From an uncultured Glaciecola sp. (GTDB lineage Bacteria; Pseudomonadota; Gammaproteobacteria; Enterobacterales; Alteromonadaceae): DNA of 64,000 bases. Location of the stretch: the NCBI GenBank assembly GCA_905479945.1, contig CAJQOP010000045.1, positions 1 to 64,000 of the forward strand. The letters are read 5' to 3'. Shown here piece after piece: positions 26,680 through 37,523 of this stretch; within the stretch, counting starts at the first letter, position 1; every line of letters begins with the position of its first letter. The position numbers and the translations under genes were made by a program. Below the pieces are notes generated by a model, which saw only the letters and a program-made list of their open reading frames with translations, made no database searches and was not told the origin of the DNA.

Positions 26680-27666
26680 TTACCAAGTAAGCCGTAAAAT
26701 GTTGATTATTAGACAAGTTAGCAACAAGAGCAATAAATTAACGATCAACACACGATTGATTAATGCTATCGCGTTGGGCATAAACTGAACCGTCGGCTCT
26801 TCTTTACCTATGAATTTGATACGGCGAACTTTAGATTCTTGATAATAAACCGCGCCACTCAAATTAATATTGAATGCGAAGTGGTGGGCACGCAATAAGA
26901 TTGCTCCATTGGTTTCGAACCAACGCTTTGCAAGGCGATTTACTTTTAAATAAGCAAAAATCATAAAACCTTTACTTAAGAATATTGATAGCAAGGCATT
27001 GAGTCTCACTGGTATCCATTGAAACATGCTGCAAAGTTTTGCGGCCGGTTTTCCAAATTCTCGATATGCAGGTACTTTTGTATTCCAGACCAAATGTAAT
27101 TCAAAACATAAACGATAAGTGAGAGCGGTAATAGGTCCGATAACAATAAACAAAAACAAACAAACTAGCGATTGGTAGTGGAATCGCAGCACCAGTGCTT
27201 CAATTGCTGCTTTGCTTATTCCAATATCCGACAACATGCTGGTTTCGCGCAATACCATGGGCGCTAATAATTCTTTGCTAAGCTTTTTTTTGCCAGCGGC
27301 TAGCGCTCTTCGAATTTGTTGAAAACGCTGGATATGTGAAGAGAACTGAATACTTAAATATAGTATACAGGCATCAAATAGCTCAGGGTAATGCACGAAT
27401 TCGCGAAAAATGGCCAATATTAGTATTAATGGCATAACTAACATGAAGGAAGCTAAAGAACCTGAAATCCAGAGCTGGGTTTTGCTAGTTGAAGTGGAGG
27501 CGGCAGGGCAAACTCGCTGCGCCATTCTTAATGCGAGAAAGCGAATAAATGCTAAAGGATCCAATCGAGCAGGTAGCTGCCAGAATCGCTCAAAAACTAC
27601 CACCCCGCAAAGTATAAACCAAGGTAAAAAAGCGGGGTTGGAAATAAAACTAATTACTTTATCCAT
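26680..27666 (-). CDS. CbiB/CobD-like cobalamin biosynthesis membrane protein
   Basis: 328 residues with about four to five hydrophobic segments (around 12-27, 68-90, 160-185 and the C-terminus RVLIVNLLLLLLTCLII). Conserved stretches such as LPARLDPLAFIRFLA, MVLRETSMLSDIGISKAAIE and the charged loop after WNTKVPAYREFGKPA resemble the CbiB family, which attaches the aminopropanol arm to adenosylcobyric acid. This copy is divergent, but its place directly before btuF supports a corrinoid-salvage role. It begins 6 nt after the mtnN stop. Confidence 0.75.
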   Translation of the reverse strand: MDKVISFISNPAFLPWFILCGVVVFERFWQLPARLDPLAFIRFLALRMAQRVCPAASTSTSKTQLWISGSLASFMLVMPLILILAIFREFVHYPELFDACILYLSIQFSSHIQRFQQIRRALAAGKKKLSKELLAPMVLRETSMLSDIGISKAAIEALVLRFHYQSLVCLFLFIVIGPITALTYRLCFELHLVWNTKVPAYREFGKPAAKLCSMFQWIPVRLNALLSIFLSKGFMIFAYLKVNRLAKRWFETNGAILLRAHHFAFNINLSGAVYYQESKVRRIKFIGKEEPTVQFMPNAIALINRVLIVNLLLLLLTCLIINILRLTW

Positions 27667-27672
27667 TTGTTA

Positions 27673-28365
27673 TTAAAGTGCTTTGACCATTCCAATCACC
27701 AAGTGCGCACTATTTTTTGCTGCCTGCTCTAAATATGCCTGAAATGACACTGTAGATGTTTTTCCTGCAATATCGGACAAACTGCGTATTATAAGGAAAG
27801 GAATACCCATTAAATAAGCAGTTTGCGCGATAGCAGCGCCCTCCATCTCTACTGCTTTCATGGAAGGAAACTTGGATTTAATAGCGAGCGCGAGTTCATC
27901 GTTGCCAACAAAACTATCGCCGGAACATACAAGTCCTTTTTTAACTTTAATGCCTTCAATACTTCTCGCTGAAGCTTCAGCTGCTTCAATCAATTGTTCG
28001 TTGCAAACATAATTTTCAGGCATGCCAGCACATTGCCCAGCTACGTATCCAAAAACTGTCAAATCAACGTCATGATGAGTCACTACGTCACTAATAACAA
28101 TATCGCCAATATCAAGTTCTTTATCGAATCCGCCTGCTGAGCCAGTATTGACGACAAAGTCTGGATTAAATTTCTCAATAATCATCGTAGTAGCTACTGC
28201 TGAAGCAACTTTGCCAATGCCACACTTGACTAAAATAATCTCGTGACCATGCAATTCGCCCGTGTAAAAAACTAGGTGAGAGTAGGTGACTTCTTGCAGT
28301 GCATTTAAGGATTGTTTAATTAACTTAACTTCTTCATCCATTGCACCAAGGATTGCTATTTTCAT
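27673..28365 (-). CDS. mtnN: 5'-methylthioadenosine/S-adenosylhomocysteine nucleosidase
   Basis: 230 residues, the family's standard length. MKIAILGAMDEEVKLI with the catalytic-domain start, VNTGSAGGFD, KKGLVCSGDSFVG, and AVEMEGAAIAQTAY (Glu of the nucleobase/ribose site) followed by IRSLSDIAG (catalytic Asp) identify MtnN. It cleaves MTA and SAH, recycling by-products of SAM reactions. First gene of the mtnN-cbiB-btuF group, a recurrent arrangement in Alteromonadales. The start ATG is preceded by AAAAAGAGATG-like sequence (AGAG). Confidence 0.94.
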   Translation of the reverse strand: MKIAILGAMDEEVKLIKQSLNALQEVTYSHLVFYTGELHGHEIILVKCGIGKVASAVATTMIIEKFNPDFVVNTGSAGGFDKELDIGDIVISDVVTHHDVDLTVFGYVAGQCAGMPENYVCNEQLIEAAEASARSIEGIKVKKGLVCSGDSFVGNDELALAIKSKFPSMKAVEMEGAAIAQTAYLMGIPFLIIRSLSDIAGKTSTVSFQAYLEQAAKNSAHLVIGMVKAL

Positions 28366-28410
28366 AATACATCTCTTTTTTTAATTGCCCAGAAGTTTAC
28401 TAAGCATAAG

Positions 28411-28442
28411 CAAAAACGCAAGAAATCATCTGATTTCTTGCG
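28411..28442 (-). terminator. Terminator after DUF2726 gene
   Basis: On the minus strand a 12-bp perfect stem CGCAAGAAATCA / TGATTTCTTGCG (28417-28442) is followed by TTTTT. It ends the DUF2726 transcript and precedes mtnN. Confidence 0.82.
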
Positions 28443-28500
28443 CTAATTTATTCGTTATCTAGTGGTCATTTAAAGATTAAAACTAAAGTCTTTATTCTTA

Positions 28501-29133
28501 CTAGGCCGCAACTTGACGAGAAGACCTAACCGGGCGAGTTGGGCGCGTAGTTGGTGTGAATAGGCTTGCGGCTTCTTCTTTAGCAGGCATTGCAAGCTTT
28601 CCTTGACGACGTCTAAGAGGAACAAGTTTTGCTTCGATACAAGCGCGTATATCGTCAACTTTATATCCATGGCGAGCTTTGATTCTTGCATGTGGAATGC
28701 CAGCCGAATCTAAGGCACCAGTGATAAAGAAGTCTCTTGTTGTTTTGTGTCCTGCTTTACCTAGTGAATGCACAAGGTCTAAAGCGAGTACCGGGGTCAT
28801 ATCCGTTTTACTAACTAATACAAAATCTAATTGTTTGCTGCCAGCTCTCAAAATAGCTGACTTTGCTATTTTTTTATTGGTGTTTCTGCGAAGTGCAAGT
28901 AAGTCAGTTAATTTAACTCTACACATGACTCTGAATTCATTGCCAACGGCTTTTTCTATCATGTCTAAGAATTGATGTTCAACAGGCGAAAATAATTGAG
29001 ACTTACTCATGAAGGGAAAGCTCACCTCATCAACACTAAACCTAATCGCTATAATACCGACGCCAATTAATACCATTATGAGTACAATTGCAAATTCCAT
29101 AACAACTCCTAAAACATTCGTTAGTTTCTTCAA
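28501..29133 (-). CDS. DUF2726 membrane-anchored protein
   Basis: 210 residues. One N-terminal membrane helix (about 8-30), then a DUF2726 domain: FSPVEHQFLDMIEKAVGNEFRV opening (as SPVEHQFLDMIEKAVGNEF), VKLTDLLAL, KQLDFVLVSKTDMTPVLALDL and GIPHARIKAR. DUF2726 is predicted to have a restriction-endonuclease-like fold, but no function is established. The C-terminal 40 residues are basic and Pro/Thr-rich. The domain most likely faces the cytoplasm. Monocistronic. Confidence 0.82.
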   Translation of the reverse strand: MKKLTNVLGVVMEFAIVLIMVLIGVGIIAIRFSVDEVSFPFMSKSQLFSPVEHQFLDMIEKAVGNEFRVMCRVKLTDLLALRRNTNKKIAKSAILRAGSKQLDFVLVSKTDMTPVLALDLVHSLGKAGHKTTRDFFITGALDSAGIPHARIKARHGYKVDDIRACIEAKLVPLRRRQGKLAMPAKEEAASLFTPTTRPTRPVRSSRQVAA

Positions 29134-29323
29134 ATTTGTAGTGAGTAAGAGAGAAGAAACTTATCAAAATCAAATCAGTTGAGAATGGGTAAGATCCCAT
29201 CACATACTGACGATTAGCAATTGATGTGCCAAGACAAGATGACAAACTGAAATTAGTTAATTACCACGCTAATTAAATAAACGAACATGGCATGGGGAAT
29301 TGAACGTTGTTATTAAATTGGCA

Positions 29324-29364
29324 CACAAAAAAACCAAAACTTTTGAATTAAGTTTTGGCTTTTT
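29324..29364. terminator. Terminator after the repeat-rich gene
   Basis: Stem CCAAAACTT (29333-29341) / AAGTTTTGG (29349-29357), with an A-run before and a T-run after, so it can act in both directions. It ends the leftward transcript of the repeat-rich protein. Confidence 0.88.
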
Positions 29365-29405
29365 TCTATCTTGGTGTTATATAACCACCTGAATAGTATG
29401 AATTT

Positions 29406-30695
29406 TTACGATGCAGGTACCTTAACAAGAATATCCACTTGCGTTCCGCCGCCGTCTTTGGAAATAATTAAAGTGGTGTTGTTATCAGCACTTTTTAACA
29501 TAGTTCTTTTCTTTATTATTTTCGGCTCAACAAAGCTGTCCGATGAGGCTAAATAGTATTTTATAACGTCTTCTGGTGTTTCTGGCACGAACAAAATCAT
29601 AGATGCCGGAAAGTCGGCGGCAAATATTTGGCACAATTTGCCGTTTACTGGAATACTGATTTTGTTGAAATTCTCGGGACAACCTTCACTGCGAATAGCA
29701 ACATCAACATTCGCACCAATGTTGTCAACTAAATTGCTATGCATAGCTGTGTTTACACCACTATCTATTTCCGTAGGTAAGGTAGTTGCGGAAACACTTG
29801 CTAATAGCAATTCAGACTCTTCAGTTTCAAGCTCATTAGTCTCTGTCTCTGCGGAGTCAATCTCTGCCGCTAGTTCTGGCTTTGCATCATGCACGGTGCT
29901 GTTTGGGGTTTCTATATTAGCAGTCGCAGCAGTTTCAGCAGTTTTCCTTTGCATTGGAACTGGCAATGCCGGCAGCTCTTCATTGTCCTGAGCTTCTAGT
30001 GATGACTTACTCATCGTTTTCAACTGCGCTAGGACGGGCTCTTCAACAATGACTGGCGCTGCTGCAATAGCCGCTTCTTCAATAACGGGTTCTTCTACAA
30101 TAACCGGCTCTTCAATAATGACTGGCGCTGCTGCAATAGCTGCTTCTTCAATAACAGCTTCTACAATAACGGGTTCTTCAACAATGACGGACGCAGCTGC
30201 AATAACAGCTTCTATAATATCTGCTTCTTCAATAGCAACGGGTGTTGCTGCAATCAAAGCTTCTTCAACAAGCTCGGGCTGTTCAGCACTAGAGTCCTGC
30301 TCACTTGTCTGATCATTCGCCGAAGATGACAGTTCGCTCTTGGCTTGTTCGGTAATGGCTAAGCCTGCCATTATAAGCTCGGCGACCGATTTATTTGAGT
30401 GATCAATTTTTCTAGCTTGCGGCGTGTAGCGAACAGTTTGCTTTGAACTAGTAGACGCTTTATTAGGAGAATAAGCAGCTAATTGAATATTAGTTTCTCT
30501 AGTCTCGAGTAAAGCCGATAGTGCTTTTTCAACTTGTGCAGGAGTTACTAATTTTGACCTTGCTTCATATGCAACAACGGAAGTGGACAGCGTGCTAATA
30601 ACAGTGGCAATAACTAAACCCGTCGCAGCGCTAGGCAACAACAGTTTGGTGAGCGACTTAGTTGGTTTAGTTTTTTTACCTATCGAATTTTTCAC
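29406..30695 (-). CDS. Hypothetical protein with acidic VIVEEP repeat region
   Basis: 429 residues, not recognised as a family. A single membrane segment or uncleaved signal (about 18-42) is followed by a Ser/Thr-rich region, then at about 143-222 an imperfect repeat of EEAAIAAAPVI and EEPVIVEEPVI units, rich in Glu, Ala, Val and Pro. A C-terminal folded part (about 330-429) contains two cysteines (EGCPENF and GKLCQIF) that could form a disulfide, then ASMILFVPETPEDVIKYYL. The organisation, membrane anchor, stiff acidic/Pro spacer, periplasmic domain, resembles envelope-spanning proteins. The repeats should be slippage-prone. Single gene with its own terminator. Confidence 0.72.
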   Translation of the reverse strand: MKNSIGKKTKPTKSLTKLLLPSAATGLVIATVISTLSTSVVAYEARSKLVTPAQVEKALSALLETRETNIQLAAYSPNKASTSSKQTVRYTPQARKIDHSNKSVAELIMAGLAITEQAKSELSSSANDQTSEQDSSAEQPELVEEALIAATPVAIEEADIIEAVIAAASVIVEEPVIVEAVIEEAAIAAAPVIIEEPVIVEEPVIEEAAIAAAPVIVEEPVLAQLKTMSKSSLEAQDNEELPALPVPMQRKTAETAATANIETPNSTVHDAKPELAAEIDSAETETNELETEESELLLASVSATTLPTEIDSGVNTAMHSNLVDNIGANVDVAIRSEGCPENFNKISIPVNGKLCQIFAADFPASMILFVPETPEDVIKYYLASSDSFVEPKIIKKRTMLKSADNNTTLIISKDGGGTQVDILVKVPAS

Positions 30696-31094
30696 TTTAT
30701 TCCCCTACCTTAAATACATACCTAATAGTCTTTCAGCCTGCTGACCAAAATTAAACTACAAAGCAATGTCCTTTTATCTTGGACTATAGAATCATCATCG
30801 GCAGCATACTAGCTGAGCTGAAGGTTTGGAGTCTGTGAGATAATAGTTAGGTATAGTTAAAAATAACCTAAGTGTTACTTTCGCGCTGAGGGGCGTGCAT
30901 CGGAGTCAATGAATAGCTAGGCTCGTTTGTTCTGAGCTTAACCTTTGAATAGATTGCTTTTTAAAAAAGCAACAAGCAACAAGCAAAAAGCAAAAAGCGA
31001 ACTAGTAAGTGTGCTTGATTTTGATTCACACTCCCTAGCTCGCCTTGGTTTTGCGGGGTAAGGTACGACGACATCCTTTTGATTAATTTAAGAG
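30696..31094. other. Intergenic region between gltD and the repeat-rich gene
   Basis: About 400 bases. It carries the leader of the repeat-rich gene, the heptad repeat at 30967-30998 and an imperfect inverted repeat (CTAG-N3-GTGTG 31002-31013 / CACAC-N3-CTAG 31027-31038), which may help end the gltBD transcript. No ORF worth calling. Confidence 0.5.
30967..30998. repeat. Heptad tandem repeat downstream of gltD
   Basis: Consecutive 7-mers AAGCAAC, AAGCAAC, AAGCAAA, AAGCAAA and a partial AAGCG. On the minus strand, the direction of gltBD transcription, it gives repeated GCTTTTT/GCTTGTT tracts, so it may provide T-rich termination sequence. Confidence 0.6.
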
Positions 31095-32525
<1,431 letters not shown>

Positions 32526-35500
32526 TTATTGCACTTGAATGCGCAGTTCGGCGCTAGAACGGCTGATATGGCCAAGCAAGTTTTTGACGTCACTGGTTTT
32601 AGGCTTAATTAACTTAAAGTTTTTACTTTCTTCAGCAAAATTAGTTAGCAATGCTAATGAGTGCTCACTGCCAGTTTCTTCATAATGACGATTAATCAGA
32701 CCACGCAAGTGCTCAGACAAGATCACCTTGTCATCAACGCTCATAATGTCTACGAGTTCTGCGTTTACGCGATGTTGAATGTCATTAAATTCATCATATA
32801 GATAGGCAAACCCGCCGGTCATGCCAGCACCAAAGTTAACCCCTGAACTACCAAGACAAGCAACAATGCCACCCGTCATATATTCACAACCGTTATCACC
32901 CATGCCTTCGATCACGGCAACAGCGCCTGAGTTACGCACCGCAAAACGTTCTCCAGCTCGCCCAGCGGCGAACAATTTTCCGCCAGTGGCACCATACAAA
33001 CACGTGTTTCCCATAATGGCACTGCTATGTGCATCAAACGACACATTGCGAGGGGGATGAATAACCAACTTGCCGCCTGCCATGCCTTTACCTACATAGT
33101 CATTGGCATCACCAATAAGACGCATTTCTAAGCCTCCTGCGTTCCACACGCCAAAGCTTTGCCCAACAGTACCGGTAAGAGTCAATTTAATGGGGTGATC
33201 AACCATACCTTGGTTGCCGTAAATGCTGGCAATAACGCCTGATATCGTAGCACCTATACTTCGGTCAGTATTACGCACAGAGTAGCTCGCTTGCGCGCCC
33301 GTGAAATTCTCTACCGCTAGTTGATGATCAGCCACAATTTGTTTGTTCAATACGCCTTTATCAATAGGCTCATTTGTTGTTACTGAGCAGAACAGGCGTG
33401 TATGTTTGCCAGCTTCAGGTTTCGCTAATAAAGGTGACAAATCGAGCCTCTGTTGCTTCGCGGTTTGTCCTTCTAGCAAAGTTAGTAACTCAGTTCGCCC
33501 CACTAATTGATCAAATTTTGTGATACCAATGCTGGCCATAATTTCACGAACTTCTTGAGCCACAAATTTAAAGTAGTTCATTACCATTTCAGGTAAACCA
33601 ATAAAGTAGTTCTCCCGAAGTGTTTTATCTTGTGTTGCTACACCTGTCGCACAATTATTTAAATGACATATACGCAAGTATTTGCAACCTAGCGCGACCA
33701 TAGGACCGGTGCCAAATGCAAAGCTCTCGGCACCTAGAATGCCGGCTTTAACAACATCTAAACCTGTTTTTAAACCACCGTCAGTTTGTACTCTGACTTT
33801 GTGTCGTAAACCATTTTCAACTAATGCTTGCTGTGTTTCTGACAAGCCGAGTTCAAAAGGGCTACCCGCGTATTTAACAGAGGTCAGTGGGCTTGCACCT
33901 GTACCGCCGTCGTAACCAGAGATAGTAATTAAATCAGCGTAAGCTTTGGCGACACCAGTAGCAATAGTACCTACGCCGGGTTCAGACACCAATTTTACCG
34001 ATATTAGTGCTTTTGGATTGACTTGTTTCAAGTCGAAAATTAATTGAGCTAAGTCTTCAATCGAATAAATATCATGATGTGGAGGAGGCGAGATAAGGGT
34101 CACGCCGGGCACTGAAAACCTTAGTTCGGCAATATACTTATTCACTTTATCGCCAGGTAATTGTCCGCCTTCACCGGGTTTAGCTCCCTGGGCGACTTTG
34201 ATTTGAATTACATTCGCATTCATTAAATAATGTGGTGTTACTCCAAAACGGCCTGAGGCAACTTGCTTTATTTTACTGTTTTTCTCAGTATTAAAACGCG
34301 CGGGATCTTCGCCACCTTCACCAGAATTGGATTGACCGCCTAAACGGTTCATAGCAATAGCTAAGGATTCATGCGCTTCTGGGCTCAATGATCCCATGGA
34401 CATTGCAGCTGTATCGAAACGTGCAAACAAACTTTCAGCCGGCTCAACTTGGTCAATATGGATAGCTTCCTTGAAGCTTTTTATCTCCATTAAATCACGC
34501 AAATGCGCCGGAGCTCTATTATTTACTAAGCTGCTGTATACCTGATAGTCTTCATAATTCCCGCTCGAAACGGCTTTTTGTAATGACGTTACAACGTCTG
34601 GATTATAAGCATGATATTCACCACCATGAACGTACTTTAGCAAACCGCCATGTGAGATGGTTTTGCGTTTTAACCAAGCAACTCTTGAGAGATTGACTAA
34701 GTCTTGCTCGAAGTCAGTAAAGGAGGCTCCTTGAATACGACTTGGTATGCCTTTAAAACAAAGAGCGATGACCTCACTGTTAATACCTACAGCTTCAAAT
34801 AATTTCGAACTGCGATAGCTAGCAATTGTACTTATGCCCATTTTGGACATGATTTTATATAGTCCTTTGTTGATACCTTTACGATAATTCATCACCGCTT
34901 GCATTGGGCTGGTATCAATCTCATTATTTTCTACTAGTTGTTCGATGGTCTCGTAAGCTAAGAATGGATAGACTGCTGTAGCGCCTAAGCCAATAAGTAC
35001 GGCAAAGTGATGAGGGTCGCGCGCAGAAGCTGTTTCAACTACGATGTTGGCATCACATCGTAGTTGATTGTCAATAAGTCTGCGTTGCACGGCACCCACT
35101 GCCATCGCCGCAGGTATCGGCAGTTTATCTGGTGCAATATTACGGTCGCTTAGTATTACGAATGCAGCATTACGCTCTCGAACAGCCTCTTCAACTTCGT
35201 CACATACACGAATAATAGCGTTCGATAAGCCTTCTTCAAGACTATAGTTTAGTTGGACTTTTTCATTATGATAATGCTCATCATCAAGCTCTCGGAGTTG
35301 CTTTAAATCTGTATACATTAAAATAGGAGACTCAAACAGTACTCGGTTTGCGTAGCCACTGGTTTCGTTAAACACGTTTTGCTCGCGGCCAATGCAAGTT
35401 GCTAATGACATTACGTGATTTTCACGTAATGAATCTATAGGCGGGTTGGTGACTTGTGCGAACTGCTGCCTAAAGTAATCGTATAAGTTGCGGTTGTTTG

Positions 35501-36992
35501 AAGACATGACTGCCATCGGGGTATCGTCACCCATGGAGCCAACAGCTTCTTGGCCATCCTTTGCCAATACCTTAATAACTTGCTGCATTTCTTCATAACT
35601 ATAGCCATGCAGTTTGTGGTACGTGGCCATCATATTATTATCGAATGCCCGTTTACCTATTTTACTATGGTCTGCCTTTTCAACTGGAACAAGATGCTTA
35701 ATGTGGCTGTCTAGCCACTCTTTATAGGGATGACGAGACTGGAGGTCTTCGTCAATTTCGTTAGTGCGCCAAATTTTTCCAGTGTATGTGTCAACAGCAA
35801 GCATCTCGCCGGGGCCAACACGACCTTTTTCTATAACGTCTTCTTGCTTGTAATCCCAAATGCCAATTTCAGAAGCAAGCGTTATTAGACCGTCATTGGT
35901 AATGACATAACGAGCTGGACGCAGACCATTTCTGTCCAAGTTACAAGCAACATGACGTCCATTTGTTAATACAATACCCGCTGGGCCATCCCATGGTTCC
36001 ATGTGCATAGAGTTAAACTCATAGAAGGAACGCAGATCTTCGCCCATGGTTTTGTTATTCTGGTAAGCAGGTGGTACGAGCAGGCGCATCGCGCGGAATA
36101 AATCCATACCTCCGGCTAGGAACACTTCCAGCATGTTGTCTAAAGAACTAGAATCAGATCCTTCTGTATTAACAAAAGGAGCTGCTTGCATAAGATCAGG
36201 AATAAGTGGCGTGGCAAATTTGCCAGAGCGAGCAGCGGCCCAATCTCTATTCGCTTTAATGGTATTAATTTCGCCATTGTGGGCAAGATATCGGAAAGGC
36301 TGAGCTAAAGGCCACTTCGGTAAAGTATTAGTTGAAAATCGTTGATGGAATACGCAAATACTAGATTTTAAATTCTCATCAGCTAGGTCAAGATAAAAAG
36401 CGGGTAAGTCTTTAGGCATTACCAAGCCTTTATAAATAGTTACTAGTGCCGATAGACAAGCTACATAAAAATCAGGGTCATCTTCTAAGCGTTTTTCTGC
36501 GCGGCGTCTTGCCATATAAAGTCGGCGTTCTAAATCTTCGCTGCGCCATCCACTAGGGCAATTAACAAAAACTTGCTCAATCTGCGGAACGCCTGTTTTC
36601 GCTAAATCACCTAACACTGTTTTGTCTACGGGAACAACACGCCAACCCAAGATAGGTAGCATCTCGCGTTCAATTTCTTCGTTAAGGATCTGTCGAGACT
36701 GTTCTGCTAGAGTTGGGTTTTGACTTAAGAAAATCATGCCTACACCGTACTCTTTGCTCAACTTCCAATCGTTTTCTAAGGCTATATGTTGATAAAAGGC
36801 ATCGGGCTTTTGCAACAACAAGCCACAACCGTCACCGGTTTTGCCGTCAGCGGCAACACCACCTCGATGTTGCATTCGATCTAAGCCTTCAATTGCTGTT
36901 TTGACTAGGTGATGACTCGCTTCACCAGTTGTGTGTGCGATTAATCCGAAACCACAATTGTCTTTTGAATCATTTGGATGATACAAACTCAT
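32526..36992 (-). CDS. gltB: Glutamate synthase (NADPH) large subunit
   Basis: 1488 residues from the ATG at 36992 (GGAG 7 nt upstream; the in-frame TTG at 37010 sits inside the ribosome site). A class II glutamine amidotransferase domain begins at Cys13 (KDNCGFGLIAH), implying removal of a 12-residue propeptide, much shorter than the 42 of E. coli. Then the central domain, the FMN domain (YDGGTGASPLTS, VQTDGGLKTG), the Fe-S cysteines CKYLRICHLNNC and the C-terminal GXGXG beta-helix. It forms glutamate from glutamine amide nitrogen and 2-oxoglutarate. Divergent from arcB, as in E. coli. Confidence 0.96.
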   Translation of the reverse strand: MSLYHPNDSKDNCGFGLIAHTTGEASHHLVKTAIEGLDRMQHRGGVAADGKTGDGCGLLLQKPDAFYQHIALENDWKLSKEYGVGMIFLSQNPTLAEQSRQILNEEIEREMLPILGWRVVPVDKTVLGDLAKTGVPQIEQVFVNCPSGWRSEDLERRLYMARRRAEKRLEDDPDFYVACLSALVTIYKGLVMPKDLPAFYLDLADENLKSSICVFHQRFSTNTLPKWPLAQPFRYLAHNGEINTIKANRDWAAARSGKFATPLIPDLMQAAPFVNTEGSDSSSLDNMLEVFLAGGMDLFRAMRLLVPPAYQNNKTMGEDLRSFYEFNSMHMEPWDGPAGIVLTNGRHVACNLDRNGLRPARYVITNDGLITLASEIGIWDYKQEDVIEKGRVGPGEMLAVDTYTGKIWRTNEIDEDLQSRHPYKEWLDSHIKHLVPVEKADHSKIGKRAFDNNMMATYHKLHGYSYEEMQQVIKVLAKDGQEAVGSMGDDTPMAVMSSNNRNLYDYFRQQFAQVTNPPIDSLRENHVMSLATCIGREQNVFNETSGYANRVLFESPILMYTDLKQLRELDDEHYHNEKVQLNYSLEEGLSNAIIRVCDEVEEAVRERNAAFVILSDRNIAPDKLPIPAAMAVGAVQRRLIDNQLRCDANIVVETASARDPHHFAVLIGLGATAVYPFLAYETIEQLVENNEIDTSPMQAVMNYRKGINKGLYKIMSKMGISTIASYRSSKLFEAVGINSEVIALCFKGIPSRIQGASFTDFEQDLVNLSRVAWLKRKTISHGGLLKYVHGGEYHAYNPDVVTSLQKAVSSGNYEDYQVYSSLVNNRAPAHLRDLMEIKSFKEAIHIDQVEPAESLFARFDTAAMSMGSLSPEAHESLAIAMNRLGGQSNSGEGGEDPARFNTEKNSKIKQVASGRFGVTPHYLMNANVIQIKVAQGAKPGEGGQLPGDKVNKYIAELRFSVPGVTLISPPPHHDIYSIEDLAQLIFDLKQVNPKALISVKLVSEPGVGTIATGVAKAYADLITISGYDGGTGASPLTSVKYAGSPFELGLSETQQALVENGLRHKVRVQTDGGLKTGLDVVKAGILGAESFAFGTGPMVALGCKYLRICHLNNCATGVATQDKTLRENYFIGLPEMVMNYFKFVAQEVREIMASIGITKFDQLVGRTELLTLLEGQTAKQQRLDLSPLLAKPEAGKHTRLFCSVTTNEPIDKGVLNKQIVADHQLAVENFTGAQASYSVRNTDRSIGATISGVIASIYGNQGMVDHPIKLTLTGTVGQSFGVWNAGGLEMRLIGDANDYVGKGMAGGKLVIHPPRNVSFDAHSSAIMGNTCLYGATGGKLFAAGRAGERFAVRNSGAVAVIEGMGDNGCEYMTGGIVACLGSSGVNFGAGMTGGFAYLYDEFNDIQHRVNAELVDIMSVDDKVILSEHLRGLINRHYEETGSEHSLALLTNFAEESKNFKLIKPKTSDVKNLLGHISRSSAELRIQVQ

Positions 36993-37523
36993 AATTTTCT
37001 CCTTCCTCAATAGCCGTCATGAGGCACGCTGTCCGTGAACAAGACGTGATACTTGTTTAAAAATGCGATTTTAGCGCTGCAGTTCTTTTTATTAGTTGAT
37101 TAATTTGTTATCGGTTTTGACCGATAATTTAGAACCGTTTTTCGTTCGAGGTTTACGAATGATTATGCAATCAAAACGGGCTAGTTAAAATACCTATTCC
37201 TTGCAAGAAAATCAATTATAAATACAAGTAATGTGAATATTTATTTCATGAATGTTGATTTTGTTCAGTAAAAATAAGAGTTATGAGTAGGGTTTTATTT
37301 GACTGTAGCTATGAAAACAGTGAAAACGTTTAATTTCATGGTTTTTTTTATGAATTATTGTTCATGTGTTTATTTCTAATAAGTGAATGATAATGCAGCG
37401 TTTAGTGCATAACTATTGTTTTTTATCAACAACGTTAGTGTTTTTCCAAGTTCTTTATTGTCACTTATTTTGCATTCTTGGTAGCATACGCCTAGACCTC
37501 CAGTTAATGACGATTTCTTTTTT
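36993..37523. other. Divergent regulatory region gltB / arcB
   Basis: About 530 bases between the two start codons. Besides the inverted repeat, it is AT-rich, particularly the arcB-proximal half (37200-37500). No ORF or unambiguous consensus promoter is visible. Confidence 0.5.
37108..37127. promoter_or_regulatory. Perfect inverted repeat in the gltB leader
   Basis: TTATCGGT (37108-37115) / ACCGATAA (37120-37127), loop TTTG, about 115 nt upstream of the gltB ATG. Possible operator for a dimeric regulator or an RNA hairpin in the leader. A CATAAT -10-like element for gltB lies upstream of it at 37162-37167. Confidence 0.45.

Noticed and set aside
30049-30312. Regular repeats on the plus strand resembling a CRISPR or Ala/Ser-rich protein
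   Set aside because: They are the antisense of the VIVEEP codon repeats; there is no repeat/spacer alternation.
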